DNA of 40,969 nt from Clostridiales bacterium (GCA_031269465.1 JAISZB010000258.1:1-40969); one strand, 5' to 3'. Positions 1 to 8,339 are shown, numbered from the stretch's first letter. Numbers and translations: made by a program. The notes: a model not told the origin generated them from the sequence alone.

Positions 1-252
1 GTCGGAGTCGATCACCACGCCCTCGTCGGCGTGGCCGTTGATTGTCAGATCCCTGTTGGGGATCCCAGAAGTGTTCTTGGTGAACTTGATGCTTTGGACC
101 ACGTCGATGTATGTGACGCTGGGATCCATCAGGGCTTTGGCAAAGCCTTGGAAGTCCGTCACCGTCGCCTGCGCGGCGAACGCCGGAACAGCCGTCAGCA
201 TGAGGCTTACAGCCATAAGCGCCAATGCGGAAAACTTTTTAAGAAACTTCAT
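1..252 (-). CDS. Secreted protein, N-terminal part (runs off left edge)
   Basis: The first 84 codons of a minus-strand gene are visible; the rest lies outside the window. The start ATG (250-252) has an SD-like AGGTGG about 7 nt upstream. The product begins with a typical Sec signal peptide: MKFLKK, a hydrophobic stretch, then VPAFA-A with a likely signal peptidase I site after residue 26. The following residues (TVTDFQGFAKALMD, then VTYIDVVQSIKF and RDLTINGH) resemble the start of a repetitive beta-helix or surface-adhesin domain, in which short strands alternate with N/G turns. That fold is an inference from about 55 mature residues. No function can be assigned. Confidence 0.7.
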   Translation of the reverse strand, partial: MKFLKKFSALALMAVSLMLTAVPAFAAQATVTDFQGFAKALMDPSVTYIDVVQSIKFTKNTSGIPNRDLTINGHADEGVVIDSD

Positions 253-290
253 GTTTCTACCACCTATCCCTTATAATTTGACCTGATTGC

Positions 291-431
291 CTATTGCAGC
301 GTCTTGATGCGGAAACTGACGAAATGCCGCTTGAAAAAGCCCCGGCCCCAAAGCTTCATCCGCATCCCCAAGATGCGTGGCTTCCTGCCAGGCGCCCCAT
401 AAAGGCAAGCTAACATAGGTACGGATGTCAT
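291..431 (-). CDS. Possible 46-aa ORF upstream of the secreted protein gene
   Basis: An open frame of 46 codons is preceded by AAGGAGGTT, a near-perfect SD, but only 2 nt separate AGGAGG from the ATG (429-431). That spacing is unfavourable. The product is basic (about 11 Lys/Arg) with no recognisable domain. It ends 38 bp before the secreted-protein start on the same strand, so it could be a leader ORF of that transcript, or the SD may be chance. I do not recognise it. Confidence 0.2.
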   Translation of the reverse strand: MTSVPMLACLYGAPGRKPRILGMRMKLWGRGFFKRHFVSFRIKTLQ

Positions 432-1180
432 AACCTCCTTATAAGCCGTTTGCGCTTAATGTCAAAGCATCACCCCTTTCGCTTTAAGCGCAATGCGTTG
501 ACGCCGCATTATTCGAGCTGGAATGCGCATGCTTATCGAAACGACGGTAATATTATGATTACGCATGCTGATTGGCCGGACGCCAATTCATCCGAAATCG
601 CCGCAGAGCGCGAAGCTTTGCAAACCCACTGCTGACGCTCTTTCCTGGAAGCGTCGCCTAGAGGCTTATAAGCTTGCATTATCATGTTCTTGAAGATAGG
701 AAGCCATGCTTATTCGACATCGCGCGGCAATAGACGTGTTATTATCTGCAAATAATTGTTATTCAATTATAATACGCCGGAATCTGCATGTCAATGTTTT
801 TTGCCGATGAGCCTGCTGGAATTTTAAAATTAATGTCTAATTGTGCTATATTAATGTATCTGCGCTATGCCCCAGTCTTCCCTTATTAATAGCATTAGTA
901 GAAAAAAGTTAAAGAGCGAGACATTTATTTTGAAACATGGCATGTCAAAATAAAATGTACAGTTTTTGGCAATCTAGATGATATATTCCGTTGTTTTTTT
1001 CATGTCTAATCAATTTAGTGCAATCATAGCCATTCGATTAATGAGTCGGGTTCTTTAAGCTTAATTCATCCTGTTTTAAGAGTGGCATCTAAAAATTGAA
1101 GAAAGGCAAGCGCCAGAGAGGCTAAAGCTAAATTATGCGCATTAACAAGAAGGCAGTCCTCTTACGCAGTTTAGCCGCAA

Positions 1181-1442
1181 TTGCCGAAAAGCCCGCTTCT
1201 TTAGGCGGCGCGATGAATCGGCAAGGCCTTCATATTGCGCGAATGCGCCGCTTTTTTGCAGAATCGTGATCGGCAGGCAAAAATGATTCCGCTGAACTAT
1301 AGTCAGCCTGCGGCCAAAGGCATCAAAAAACGAAGCTTTTCGCCATGCAGAAGGCAGCCTGAAAATAAAAGCGGGCAGCCGCGGGAGGCATGTGATTGGC
1401 TCGCGGAATGCCTGCGCCGATAGGCGCGCGGCGGGAGCATGT
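1181..1442. repeat. Dispersed segment, copy 1 (pairs with 6573-6958)
   Basis: By eye this aligns with 6573-6958. Shared blocks, in the same order, are TTGCC..AAGCC..CTTTAGGC, ATCGGCAAGG, TTTTTTGNAGAAT, GGCNNGCAAAAAT, GCGCCGATAGGCGCG and CGGGAGCATG. Similarity is roughly two-thirds to three-quarters. Neither copy has a convincing reading frame. It includes a GC-rich hairpin (GCGCCGATAGGCGC). It could be a structured RNA or the remnant of a non-autonomous element. Confidence 0.45.
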
Positions 1443-1525
1443 CACTTTAGATATATAATCGGCATAAAAGGTTAAAGGAAATAGAGGGTGGGAAAAATTG
1501 CAATGCGCATGGCTTTGCATTGCAA

Positions 1526-1692
1526 TATGCCGATTTTCATCAAATGCCCCTTTTTTGGGTCTTTAAACCCTAGCGGGTACTGTCCTGCGTCCAAGGACTC
1601 AAGCGGTGATTTTACAAGATTCTTGCATGCGCATTCTTGCTTTTTGCCTTGCTAAGCTTAAAGAACCGTTATTTTCTATGAAAATCAGTATA
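1526..1692. repeat. Degenerate type I palindromic element
   Basis: The left end reads TATGCCGATTTTCATCAAAT and continues into a C/T-rich CCCCTTTTTTGGG block. The right end reads TTTTCTATGAAAATCAGTATA. These match the termini of the intact 135-bp copies at 9895 and 38918. The interior has diverged and no longer shows the GCCGATATCGGC centre. Confidence 0.5.
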
Positions 1693-1753
1693 GCTGAAAA
1701 ACGAGCATTTTCAGGTCAGCATCCTATCAAGGCTTTTGGGGAAATTAAAGGTC

Positions 1754-1808
1754 ATGTCGATTTGCAGTCAAACGCATCTAGGATATTTTACTTGCAAATC
1801 AGCATATA
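1754..1808. repeat. Internally deleted type II element remnant
   Basis: Left end ATGTCGATTTGCAGTCAAAC and right end TTGCAAATCAGCATATA are the terminal motifs of type II elements, brought together with most of the interior lost. Confidence 0.4.
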
Positions 1809-1851
1809 TGCATAATTTTCTTAAAAGGTTCCTTTTTAGCATTTTGGGGTA

Positions 1852-1888
1852 TAAAAAAATGGAATGAGGCATATAATGCTCATTCCAT
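1852..1888 (-). terminator. Rho-independent terminator of the dehydrogenase gene
   Basis: Read on the minus strand, ATGGAATGAGCAT pairs with ATGCCTCATTCCAT, with one bulged C and a 3-nt loop, followed by a run of T (TTTTTTTAT). It lies 12 bp after the stop codon at 1901. Confidence 0.85.
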
Positions 1889-1900
1889 CCTTTTGCCCGT

Positions 1901-2902
1901 TTAACCGAGCACTGTCATCCTTGAGAATTCACTTTCTGAAATTTCATTTTCCATCGGGCCGCCCTTTAGGAAGCTTTCAAAATCATCCAAAAGCTTGTTG
2001 GTGATGAAGCCCCTCCTGTCAAAGGTAGGCCCCGCGCAGTGAGGAAAAAGCATTGCATTCTCAAGCCCTGTCAGGGGATCTCCGATTGGAAGCGGCTCTT
2101 TTCCGAACACGTCAAGCACTGCGCGAAATCTGCCTTCCTTCAAGCAGGCCGCCAAAGCCTCTTCATCCACAACGCTTGCCCTCGCCGTATTTATAAAAAT
2201 GGAATCAGGCCTCAGGAGGCGTAGAAGCTCTCCGGTTATCATGCCTTTGGTTTCTGGCCTGGCTGCGGTATGGATTGATACAATCTTGCACTGGCTGAAA
2301 ATCTCTTCGAGGCTGGCATAGGAAAATCCCATGCGTTCAGCCAGCGCTTCGTCCCTATGGGTAGAAAAGACTGAAAATCTCACTCTGAAAGCTCGCCCGA
2401 GCTCCAGCACCTTCTTGGATATAGCGCCTAAGCTTACCAGGCCTACTCTTTGATCCAGGAGTCCTTCTGTTTCAAGCTCGTCCGGCGCCTTCCATATGCC
2501 GCTTCCGAGACATCCCGAAGCTTTCCCCATTTTGCGGAGGGCGAACAACATGCATGCTATGACGCCTTCAGCGACAGATTCTGCGAAATACGCGTTACCG
2601 CTTATGACCTTCACGCCCTTGCCGTAAATTCCGGGAGCAACCAATGATCCCACGGAGCCTCCCGTATGGATTATTATCTTAAGAGGCGCTCCCTCTGCCA
2701 TCTCCTCTGTAATCAGTGGATTGCCCCAGCCCGTTACGAGGGCCTCAACTCCCGCGAGCTTTTCTTTGAGAACGGAAGGCGGAATAGGATCTTCGCCGTT
2801 CCAGCAGGAAGCTCCGAGCGCATCAAGGCGCTTTCTGGCCGTCTTGTCGATGAAGCTTTCGCGCAGCCCGGCATGCAAAGCAACATAAATTTTCACAAGC
2901 AT
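1901..2902 (-). CDS. D-2-hydroxyacid dehydrogenase family protein
   Basis: Predicted NAD(P)-dependent oxidoreductase of the D-isomer-specific 2-hydroxyacid dehydrogenase family, 333 aa, a normal length. The catalytic triad is visible: Arg241 (NTARASVVDEEAL), Glu269 (VFGKEPL) and His288 (FPHCAGPT). The dinucleotide loop is unusual: residues 157-162 read SLGAIS where the family has GxGxxG. The second beta strand is followed by STHRD rather than an acidic residue, which may favour NADP. The frame stays open for 78 codons upstream, but those codons translate repeat-element DNA. I chose ATG 2902 because it matches the family N-terminus and has AAAGG just upstream. A palindromic element begins only 17 bp before this start. 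The substrate cannot be told from sequence. Confidence 0.85.
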   Translation of the reverse strand: MLVKIYVALHAGLRESFIDKTARKRLDALGASCWNGEDPIPPSVLKEKLAGVEALVTGWGNPLITEEMAEGAPLKIIIHTGGSVGSLVAPGIYGKGVKVISGNAYFAESVAEGVIACMLFALRKMGKASGCLGSGIWKAPDELETEGLLDQRVGLVSLGAISKKVLELGRAFRVRFSVFSTHRDEALAERMGFSYASLEEIFSQCKIVSIHTAARPETKGMITGELLRLLRPDSIFINTARASVVDEEALAACLKEGRFRAVLDVFGKEPLPIGDPLTGLENAMLFPHCAGPTFDRRGFITNKLLDDFESFLKGGPMENEISESEFSRMTVLG

Positions 2903-2919
2903 CCATCCAACCTTTTCAA

Positions 2920-3031
2920 TATGCTGATTTTGAGCTTGCTGTCCGTTTTCAAGGCGCAATTGATATCGGCATTTCGCATTCGCCGTACATTCGATCTCCA
3001 AAGAGAGAGCTTTAATATGCAAATCAGAATA
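2920..3031. repeat. Type II palindromic element next to the dehydrogenase start
   Basis: The termini TATGCTGATTTTGAGCTTG and AATATGCAAATCAGAATA flank a centre with TTGATATCGGCATTTCGCA. The central orientation (CTGTCCG..TTTCAAGG..) matches the copy at 37443-37540. It ends 17 bp upstream of the dehydrogenase start and so occupies its 5' leader. Confidence 0.6.
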
Positions 3032-3121
3032 GTTTTCACTATTGGGGCAATCAAATGTACGGATTGGAGATTGATCATCCATTGAGAGCTGCGCAGCCAG
3101 CCTCTGAAAAATGAAATTTGC

Positions 3122-3222
3122 TATGCTGATTTGCATATGAAAGCTCCTAATTTTAAAGCTTGATTAGGCGAAAACGCATAATCAAGCACAAAAACAGGCG
3201 CATTTGACTGCAAATCGGCATA
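3122..3222. repeat. Type II palindromic element
   Basis: The left arm is TATGCTGATTTGCATATGAA followed by GCTCCTAATTTTAAAGCTTG. The right arm contains TAATCAAGC, GGCGCATTTGACTGCAAATC and GGCATA. It is a short version (101 bp) without the central GCCGATATCGGC block. Confidence 0.7.
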
Positions 3223-3295
3223 TGCGCATCAGCCTTAGGAAGCCAGCGTCAGTCCATTCAGATCTCAAGCCCGGCTCCGCAGCGGAATAGCCGCG

Positions 3296-4429
3296 TCAGC
3301 GCGAACCTTGGAAAGTCCTTCTCATCTTCTCGCAGTAATGCTGCACATTTTCAAACTTGGCGTCTGGAGCTATGCGGTGATCAGGGCAGGGTATGAAGCC
3401 TCCCGACTCAACTAGCGGCCTCAACCTTTCCACCTCTTCATCCACAGCTTTGAAGTCGAGGGAAAATACGTTTTTATTCACGCCGCCCACGCCTCTAAGC
3501 TCTTTGCCCCACTTTTCGCGCCACGGCTTTATATTGGCGCCCCATGTGCCTACTTCAATCGGAAACATCGTATTGACTCCATTTTTCAGCCAGGTAGGGA
3601 TCAAGGAGTCAATCAAGCCGTCACAATCGACGGAGACGATATCGACGCCATAAGACTTAAGCAAGTCGGTAGTTCTTTTATAATGAGGCCCGACATATTC
3701 GTCAAAGACGGACGGGATCACCAGCGGGCCGTTTTTAAAGCAAATATCCTCCCAGTAGTGGGCGAAATCAAATGTGGCGCCTGATTCTAACGCGGCTTTG
3801 ACGCAGTTGTAAGATAGCTCTCCAACCGTATCTATTATTTCAATGAATAGATCCATATCGTCCGCCGCCAAATAGCTCATCTGCTCTACGCCCAGGTAAT
3901 TCCTTACAATTCCAATAAGCGACCCCGCGCTCAGCCCGTATGGCGCGTCTCTGGCTGAAGCGCCGGCAAGCCTGCCAAGAGCGTCAAAATCAATCCTGCC
4001 TTCGCTCCACTGCAACTTCGGCTTGTACAACTTCTCCCAAGACTCGCGATCCTCAAGGGAAGTGCCTATCTCGGAAGGAATGGAGACTATGCCTGGGTTT
4101 TCCAGAACTATGAGGCCTTCAGAGTTTCTGGCTATGCGGGATCCATCTGGGCGCTCTTGCAGCACTTCTTTTTCAAATTCCGGGTAAAGCCCTGTTTTCA
4201 TAGAAAAGCTGTTGCCCCAGTTGAAGTCGAATCCAAGCTTTTTCATGATAGCCAAGTCGCCGTCGCCGCTATCTCCAAATTTATGGTAGCTTTGCGCGTC
4301 TTCTTCGGTTATATGGCCTTCGCAGCGCCATTTGTCTACAGTCCTGTCCCAGTAGCCGAACGCCACGATGGGCATGGCATCATAAGGCTGATAGTGCAGA
4401 ATTGCTAGGGTGTTCTCCCTGACGTTCAT
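3296..4429 (-). CDS. Uroporphyrinogen decarboxylase-like (URO-D fold) protein
   Basis: A 377-aa protein of the URO-D/MtaA-like superfamily. The family includes haem-pathway decarboxylases and corrinoid or coenzyme-M methyltransferases. The C-terminal FIPCPDHRIAPDAKFENV is typical of uncharacterised URO-D-fold proteins in anaerobes, as are VDCDG and the FDFAHYWEDICF region. No haem-pathway gene is nearby, so I do not call it HemE. A role in methyl transfer or sugar-acid metabolism beside the downstream dehydrogenase is only inference. The start is ATG 4429: GGGAGG lies 8 nt upstream. The longer frame reading from 4540 begins in leader sequence containing a tandem repeat. Confidence 0.75.
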   Translation of the reverse strand: MNVRENTLAILHYQPYDAMPIVAFGYWDRTVDKWRCEGHITEEDAQSYHKFGDSGDGDLAIMKKLGFDFNWGNSFSMKTGLYPEFEKEVLQERPDGSRIARNSEGLIVLENPGIVSIPSEIGTSLEDRESWEKLYKPKLQWSEGRIDFDALGRLAGASARDAPYGLSAGSLIGIVRNYLGVEQMSYLAADDMDLFIEIIDTVGELSYNCVKAALESGATFDFAHYWEDICFKNGPLVIPSVFDEYVGPHYKRTTDLLKSYGVDIVSVDCDGLIDSLIPTWLKNGVNTMFPIEVGTWGANIKPWREKWGKELRGVGGVNKNVFSLDFKAVDEEVERLRPLVESGGFIPCPDHRIAPDAKFENVQHYCEKMRRTFQGSR

Positions 4430-4446
4430 GCGCCTTGCCTCCCTCA

Positions 4447-4466
4447 GTTTAGATGGGTTTAGATGG
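4447..4466. repeat. Tandem 10-bp direct repeat in the URO-D-like gene leader
   Basis: GTTTAGATGG occurs twice back to back, 18 bp before the start codon. It is small, probably replication slippage, and lies between the predicted promoter and the SD. Confidence 0.7.
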
Positions 4467-4542
4467 GTTAAGCAGACTTCACCCTGTGTAGCGCCGCTGC
4501 GGCTTGTCCATGCGCGGAGCGCGGCCTTTGCCGCTCTCATAA

Positions 4543-4570
4543 AGTATAGCGCGTTTTTCAGGATTTACAA
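4543..4570 (-). promoter_or_regulatory. Sigma-A-type promoter for the URO-D-like gene
   Basis: On the minus strand, TTGTAA (4570-4565), a 16-bp spacer, then TATACT (4548-4543). It lies about 115 bp before the ATG at 4429. The -35 overlaps the end of a hairpin that follows the DUF3825-like gene. Confidence 0.5.
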
Positions 4571-4601
4571 GCCTGATTATGCTTGCGGCGCAATCAGGCT
4601 T
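4569..4601 (-). terminator. Hairpin after the DUF3825-like gene, weak terminator
   Basis: A 10-bp stem (AAGCCTGATT with AATCAGGCTT) lies 14 bp after the DUF3825-like stop. It is followed by GTAAAT rather than a T tract, so termination would be weak. Confidence 0.35.
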
Positions 4602-4614
4602 TATAAAAGATTGC

Positions 4615-5793
4615 TTAGAATTTGATGTCAAGCCAGTTCGAATTAACAGCGCTAACAAGCCTGGCATCCTGATAGGCCTGTTGCAAGGTCAATATCGTCT
4701 TCATTATCCAAATGTTTCCTGTTTTCTCCACTACCAGAGCGAACATCGGCTTTGAATCGACTCCAAACTTGGCGTATACGGGGAGAAGGAATTTCAGCCT
4801 GTCATCCTGTATGCTGTACATGGGAATCGCATATCGGTAGTCTATCCTGCTGAAACGGATTGCCACATCTATGGAGTTTCTGATCATAAAGGATGTGTTG
4901 ATTACATCAAGGTCATCCGCAGTCATTCCCATCCTGCTCTTGCGTTCATTGATTATGTGGTTGAGGGTAGCGGGGTTGTTGAGATCAAAGTCAGCCAAAT
5001 CCGCGTCGAATATCAAGTCATTTGGTTTGTCATAGAACTTGACAGGCATAAGATTCAGCCTCATTTCGCTGAATCTGCTGCTTTGAAGCTTAAATACAGA
5101 TTCTACGTATTGGGGATTGCTGTATATATTTTTGTTTTTTTCATAATTGTATATTATATGTACATAGTTTCCGAATTTATCCACCAGAGATGTATTCACG
5201 AGAAGCTTGGTCTGATCCAGGTTCCATCTGAAGTAATCGGTTACGCCCTTTGTCTTGAGGGCTAAAATCCTTTGGAGTATTCCCTTCATATAGTTTGACA
5301 GCATTTGGTATGGATTTGCGGCGTCATCGGAATTGCGCCAATTTTCTTTGTAATATAGAATGTTGTATATTTTCTCAAGCTCTTCGTTGTTTTCCGAACT
5401 CTTGGCGGAAATGACGGTTTCCGTATATCTCAGCCCTGTGACTCTCTTGAAATATTTCTTTACCATTGAAATCTTGGTGCCTACAAACGCCCCCACCCAT
5501 GTGGAATCGCTGCCTTTGGGCCTGACAAAGGAAAAATACAGTATATTCCCTTTGGAATCATGGTATGGAGTCTCAACAAGCTTAAGACCGGCTTCCAGTT
5601 CTGTTTTGCACTGAGTCGTCAAGTCTGTGATTTTTCTCGGATAATACTCAATGGCCGCACTTTTCATTTTCCTCATGGCGGTGTCCAGCTCATCAGCAGT
5701 GGTGTATCGACCGGTCGCGTCTGATATGCTATTAGTAACATCATCGATGTCATATATTGATCCGTGTTCTTCAATGCATAAATGGTCCAGCAA
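4615..5793 (-). CDS. DUF3825-like protein
   Basis: A 392-aa soluble protein with no signal peptide. The C-terminal third (FLLPVYAKFG, FALVVEK, TILTLQQAYQDARLV, SNWL) matches my memory of the DUF3825 signature, in which an LLLPL strand is followed by LALVVEK, TLDMAYNNARL and a terminal W-L. The middle region (NILYFSFVRPKG, WVGAFVG) fits the N-terminal half of that domain. The biochemical role of the family is not established to my knowledge, and some members are fused to RNA-binding-type domains. The start is TTG 5793: AGAGGTG lies 7 nt upstream and no ATG fits. Its codons are more AT-rich than those of the neighbours, which could reflect transfer. Confidence 0.6.
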   Translation of the reverse strand: MLDHLCIEEHGSIYDIDDVTNSISDATGRYTTADELDTAMRKMKSAAIEYYPRKITDLTTQCKTELEAGLKLVETPYHDSKGNILYFSFVRPKGSDSTWVGAFVGTKISMVKKYFKRVTGLRYTETVISAKSSENNEELEKIYNILYYKENWRNSDDAANPYQMLSNYMKGILQRILALKTKGVTDYFRWNLDQTKLLVNTSLVDKFGNYVHIIYNYEKNKNIYSNPQYVESVFKLQSSRFSEMRLNLMPVKFYDKPNDLIFDADLADFDLNNPATLNHIINERKSRMGMTADDLDVINTSFMIRNSIDVAIRFSRIDYRYAIPMYSIQDDRLKFLLPVYAKFGVDSKPMFALVVEKTGNIWIMKTILTLQQAYQDARLVSAVNSNWLDIKF

Positions 5794-6048
5794 AACTTAC
5801 ACCTCTTTCTTTTTTCCTTCTGTTATGGAGAGAATCTAGGGCGCTTCGGAGCGCTTGCAATTCACCAGTGATACCGCCGCATCTATAGTTTTCCCATCGC
5901 CTCCATAAATTCTTTTCTTCTCTAGAAGAATACGCCTTGATTCATGCTTTCACGCTTCATATGAGCATTGGAAATTCCGATCTTTGGACTGGATTGCGCC
6001 ATGAGCAGATGAACATTCAAGTCCGGAACCGCAGCATTTTTCTGCGCG

Positions 6049-6336
6049 TCAGTTCAAGCCGGGCATGCGCGCCTCAGCAAGCCTCCTAAGCAGTATATGT
6101 TTTTTAGGGTCAATAGATGATCGCCAAGCGTATCTAAGTTTGGCGATTCTTTTTTCATTTCCCGCCATTCTTCGTCCCAGCCGTAAACCCTGCCCCGCAA
6201 CCTCTCGGCGATTTAAGGCGCCGGGGCCCTCAAGAAGCTGCCAGGCATTTTCTGCGGCCAATTCTTTCTCTTTTTCTATGCCGCCATTTTCTATGCTGAT
6301 TTGCGGTCTAAAGTAATCTTTTATATTGCTTCTCAT
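6049..6336 (-). CDS. Hypothetical 95-aa basic protein
   Basis: The start ATG (6334-6336) has a strong SD (AAAGGAG, 6 nt spacing) and an AT-rich upstream region. The first 20 residues include FRPQISIENG, which is translation of a palindromic-element end, so the reading frame was at least partly built from repeat DNA. The remainder is rich in Arg, Leu and Ala, probably helical, with no family I recognise. It may be a young gene, a truncated gene or chance. The SD is the main argument in favour. Confidence 0.35.
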   Translation of the reverse strand: MRSNIKDYFRPQISIENGGIEKEKELAAENAWQLLEGPGALNRREVAGQGLRLGRRMAGNEKRIAKLRYAWRSSIDPKKHILLRRLAEARMPGLN

Positions 6337-6572
6337 TGATTTCTCCTTTTTAAAATTAGGAATTTTATTGAATTCATTATCTAAACTTTTAATTATTTCA
6401 TATTTTTTCTAATTATCTGCAAAAAATAAAAGACGTTTATGTAATGCAAATCTCATTTGAAAAAAAGACCCATTATAATAATACCATAAGTAAATATTAA
6501 CGTCTAGATGATGAAAAAAATTGGCGTGAAGGAGCAAGCGCAGTTTCATTCATTGGAGTTTTTAACAACCCA

Positions 6573-6958
6573 TTGCCAAGAAGCCGCCCGCCCCTTTAGG
6601 CAATGCGTTGGATCGGCAAGGTCTTAACGATTGCTCGAAAGCGCTGGTTTTTTGTAGAATGCATGGCCGGCAAGCAAAAATAATCCTGCCGAGCTATAAT
6701 TATGCTGCTTTGCATTGAAAAGTTCCGATTTTGATGTCGGATTATACAATTAACGAGGAATGCGGAAATAGTCATTTCCCACCCTTCAGTGGACAGTCAG
6801 GCATCAAAATCGATGCGTTTGACTGCAAAGCTGTATAGCTGAAACCGCGGGGCGCACGGGGATGGCTCGTGAAATCCCGCGCCGATAGGCGCGAGAAGCC
6901 CCCGCCTCAAGCGCTTTGCGCGCGTATGCGCTGTTGAGCGCTAAGCGGGAGCATGCCG
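6573..6958. repeat. Dispersed segment, copy 2, interrupted by an element
   Basis: This is the counterpart of 1181-1442. The collinear match runs to about 6700, is interrupted by the palindromic element 6701-6837, and resumes with CCGCGGGGCGC, GGCTCGTGAAA, CGCGCCGATAGGCGCG and finally CGGGAGCATG. The interruption indicates that the element inserted after the segment was duplicated. Confidence 0.45.
6701..6837. repeat. Type II palindromic element, diverged
   Basis: Left end TATGCTGCTTTGCATTGAAA. Right end contains GTGGACAGTCAGG, ATGCGTTTGACTGCAAAGC and TGTATA. Length 137 bp, close to the intact copies, but the centre has drifted. Confidence 0.6.
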
Positions 6959-6970
6959 CACTTGGCTTCC

Positions 6971-7023
6971 TATACTGATTTGCGCCTGAAACCGCTTTAA
7001 AGCATATGGCTGCAATCGGCATG
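6971..7023. repeat. Short element remnant
   Basis: TATACTGATTTGCG and TGCAATCGGCATG, the two terminal motifs, lie 53 bp apart end to end with the interior deleted. Confidence 0.4.
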
Positions 7024-7090
7024 GCATTTGCTTTCGCCGCTTGTAATCGGGTTGTCTGCCGCAAGCTGATGAGGTTTGAGAAATAGCATA

Positions 7091-7138
7091 AAAATGCATG
7101 CGCCAACCGGTTTCAAGCTAGGTTGACGCATGCATTTT
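7091..7138. terminator. Bidirectional terminator after the glycosyltransferase gene
   Basis: An 18-bp stem (AAAATGCATGCGCCAACC with GGTTGACGCATGCATTTT, one G-T mismatch) around a 12-nt loop. On the minus strand it is followed by TTTTTATG. It lies about 90 bp after the stop at 7227. Confidence 0.85.
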
Positions 7139-7226
7139 AACTTTTCAAAAGGCGGCTAAGGACAATGAGCCAACACTTCTTATATTTCGCGATTATGCGG
7201 CATTGAAACGGAAGCTGTTTGAAAAT

Positions 7227-8339
7227 TCACATTTCAACTTTTTTCATCTCAGAGACAGCGCATGACTCTATGGCGAAGGCCGCTATCCTTTCGGCGGCGT
7301 CAGGCTTGCGGTAGTCCATCTGGTTTTTAGAAATCTCTTTTAGAAGCTTGAAATTGTCAGCTTTTAGCATGTCTATGGCCTTTACGATCTTTCGAGGCTT
7401 TCCGCAAAATATTCCCAGGCGATGACTAGTCATGAATTTTGGATTTTTCTTTTCCTGCCCGTAAAACGAGTCGGTCACAATGACGGGCTTGCCCAGATTT
7501 ACAGCCTCCATAAGCACATTAGGGCTCGCGCGGGCTATAAGTAAGTCCGCCTGCTTCATGTATTTCACGATCTCGCTTGTAAATCCCAAGACATCTATGA
7601 AATCATTCTGAACCTTCTCAAGCTCCGCCTTCAATAACGCGTTCGAGCCGGTAATGATGCACATTTTGCAGGATCCATCAGCGCTGAGGCTCTTAACGAT
7701 AGATTTTATCTTTCTGGAGCCTTGGCTCCCGCTTATCAAAAGGGCGCTTATTCTCTTGCCGGCTTCGGGCGCCGGCGGTTCCTCGTTGGAGATGAATTCA
7801 TCCCTTACGGGAAATCCGAAGTGTTTCAGCTTTTCGTCGGGCATGCCCAGCTCCCGCATGCGCTTGCAAGCTTCCTCCGTAGGGCAGACAATGGAGTGGA
7901 CTCGCTTGTCAGACCATAGAGACGTAATGTTGTCCAAATCCGCTATTACAGAAATGACGGGTATGCTTTTGCTTTTTTCAGATAGTATGCTCAGTATCGA
8001 ACCCACAAAGGCTGCATGGACGGAGATTATCAAGTCAGGATCATGGAAGTTTACGCAGTTGATGAAGCCGTCTTTGATGCAGTAGGCAGTCAGCCGGTTT
8101 ATTGAGTTGTGCGCGAAGTCGCAGAACCGGTAAAGCATGCCCCAGAGAAGGGGCATGTATACCGCGATGGCGTTATAGACTCTTCCGGATGCCCGCGCCG
8201 CCCAATTGCCTATGGCGAATCCATCAACCACAGTTATCCTGGCCTCGGGCATTTGGCGCTCAATCTGGGCTTTTAGAGCCTCAGTTATGCTTTTATGCCC
8301 TTGGCCGGTGCTGAATGACGTGACAAATAATATATTCAT
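7227..8339 (-). CDS. MGDG synthase-type glycosyltransferase
   Basis: A 370-aa GT-B glycosyltransferase related to monogalactosyldiacylglycerol synthase, processive diacylglycerol glucosyltransferases and MurG. The N-terminal acceptor domain begins MNILFVTSFSTGQGHKS with the family's G-Q-G-H loop. The C-terminal nucleotide-sugar domain has LLISGSQGSRK and the donor-binding stretch ARASPNVLMEAVNLGKP. It probably moves a sugar from UDP-sugar to a membrane lipid at the inner face. The ATG at 8339 overlaps the upstream gene's stop as ATGA, so translation is coupled and the longer frame to 8498 is rejected. The acceptor may be the same lipid that the CrtO-like partner acylates. Confidence 0.85.
   Translation of the reverse strand: MNILFVTSFSTGQGHKSITEALKAQIERQMPEARITVVDGFAIGNWAARASGRVYNAIAVYMPLLWGMLYRFCDFAHNSINRLTAYCIKDGFINCVNFHDPDLIISVHAAFVGSILSILSEKSKSIPVISVIADLDNITSLWSDKRVHSIVCPTEEACKRMRELGMPDEKLKHFGFPVRDEFISNEEPPAPEAGKRISALLISGSQGSRKIKSIVKSLSADGSCKMCIITGSNALLKAELEKVQNDFIDVLGFTSEIVKYMKQADLLIARASPNVLMEAVNLGKPVIVTDSFYGQEKKNPKFMTSHRLGIFCGKPRKIVKAIDMLKADNFKLLKEISKNQMDYRKPDAAERIAAFAIESCAVSEMKKVEM

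Larger units (their letters stand above)
432..1851. other. Gene-poor stretch with decayed repeats
   Basis: No coding region can be supported here. Open frames are short, lack SD sites and have no recognisable protein signature. The stretch around 700-1100 is AT-rich. The part from about 1180 holds a segment with a diverged second copy near 6.6-6.95 kb, and 1526-1808 holds two degraded copies of the dispersed palindromic element. It looks like a graveyard of small mobile or structured repeats. Confidence 0.5.
6337..7090. other. Gene-free stretch holding repeat copies
   Basis: No supported coding region. The first 170 bp are very AT-rich and could hold the promoter of the small ORF at 6049-6336. 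From 6573 onward it holds the second copy of the dispersed segment, interrupted by a palindromic element, and a further element remnant at 6971-7023. Confidence 0.5.

Noticed and set aside
1..286. Plus-strand frames over the first 290 bp
   Set aside because: The minus strand has an SD, a signal peptide and a continuous frame; the plus-strand frames are its antisense shadows.
450..635. 61-codon plus-strand frame
   Set aside because: No SD, and the composition does not look like a protein.
2903..3136. N-terminal extension of the dehydrogenase to 3136
   Set aside because: The extra 78 codons translate palindromic-element DNA and lie upstream of the family N-terminus.
3296..4429. Calling the URO-D-like gene hemE
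   Set aside because: No haem genes nearby, and the C-terminal signature is that of uncharacterised URO-D-fold proteins.
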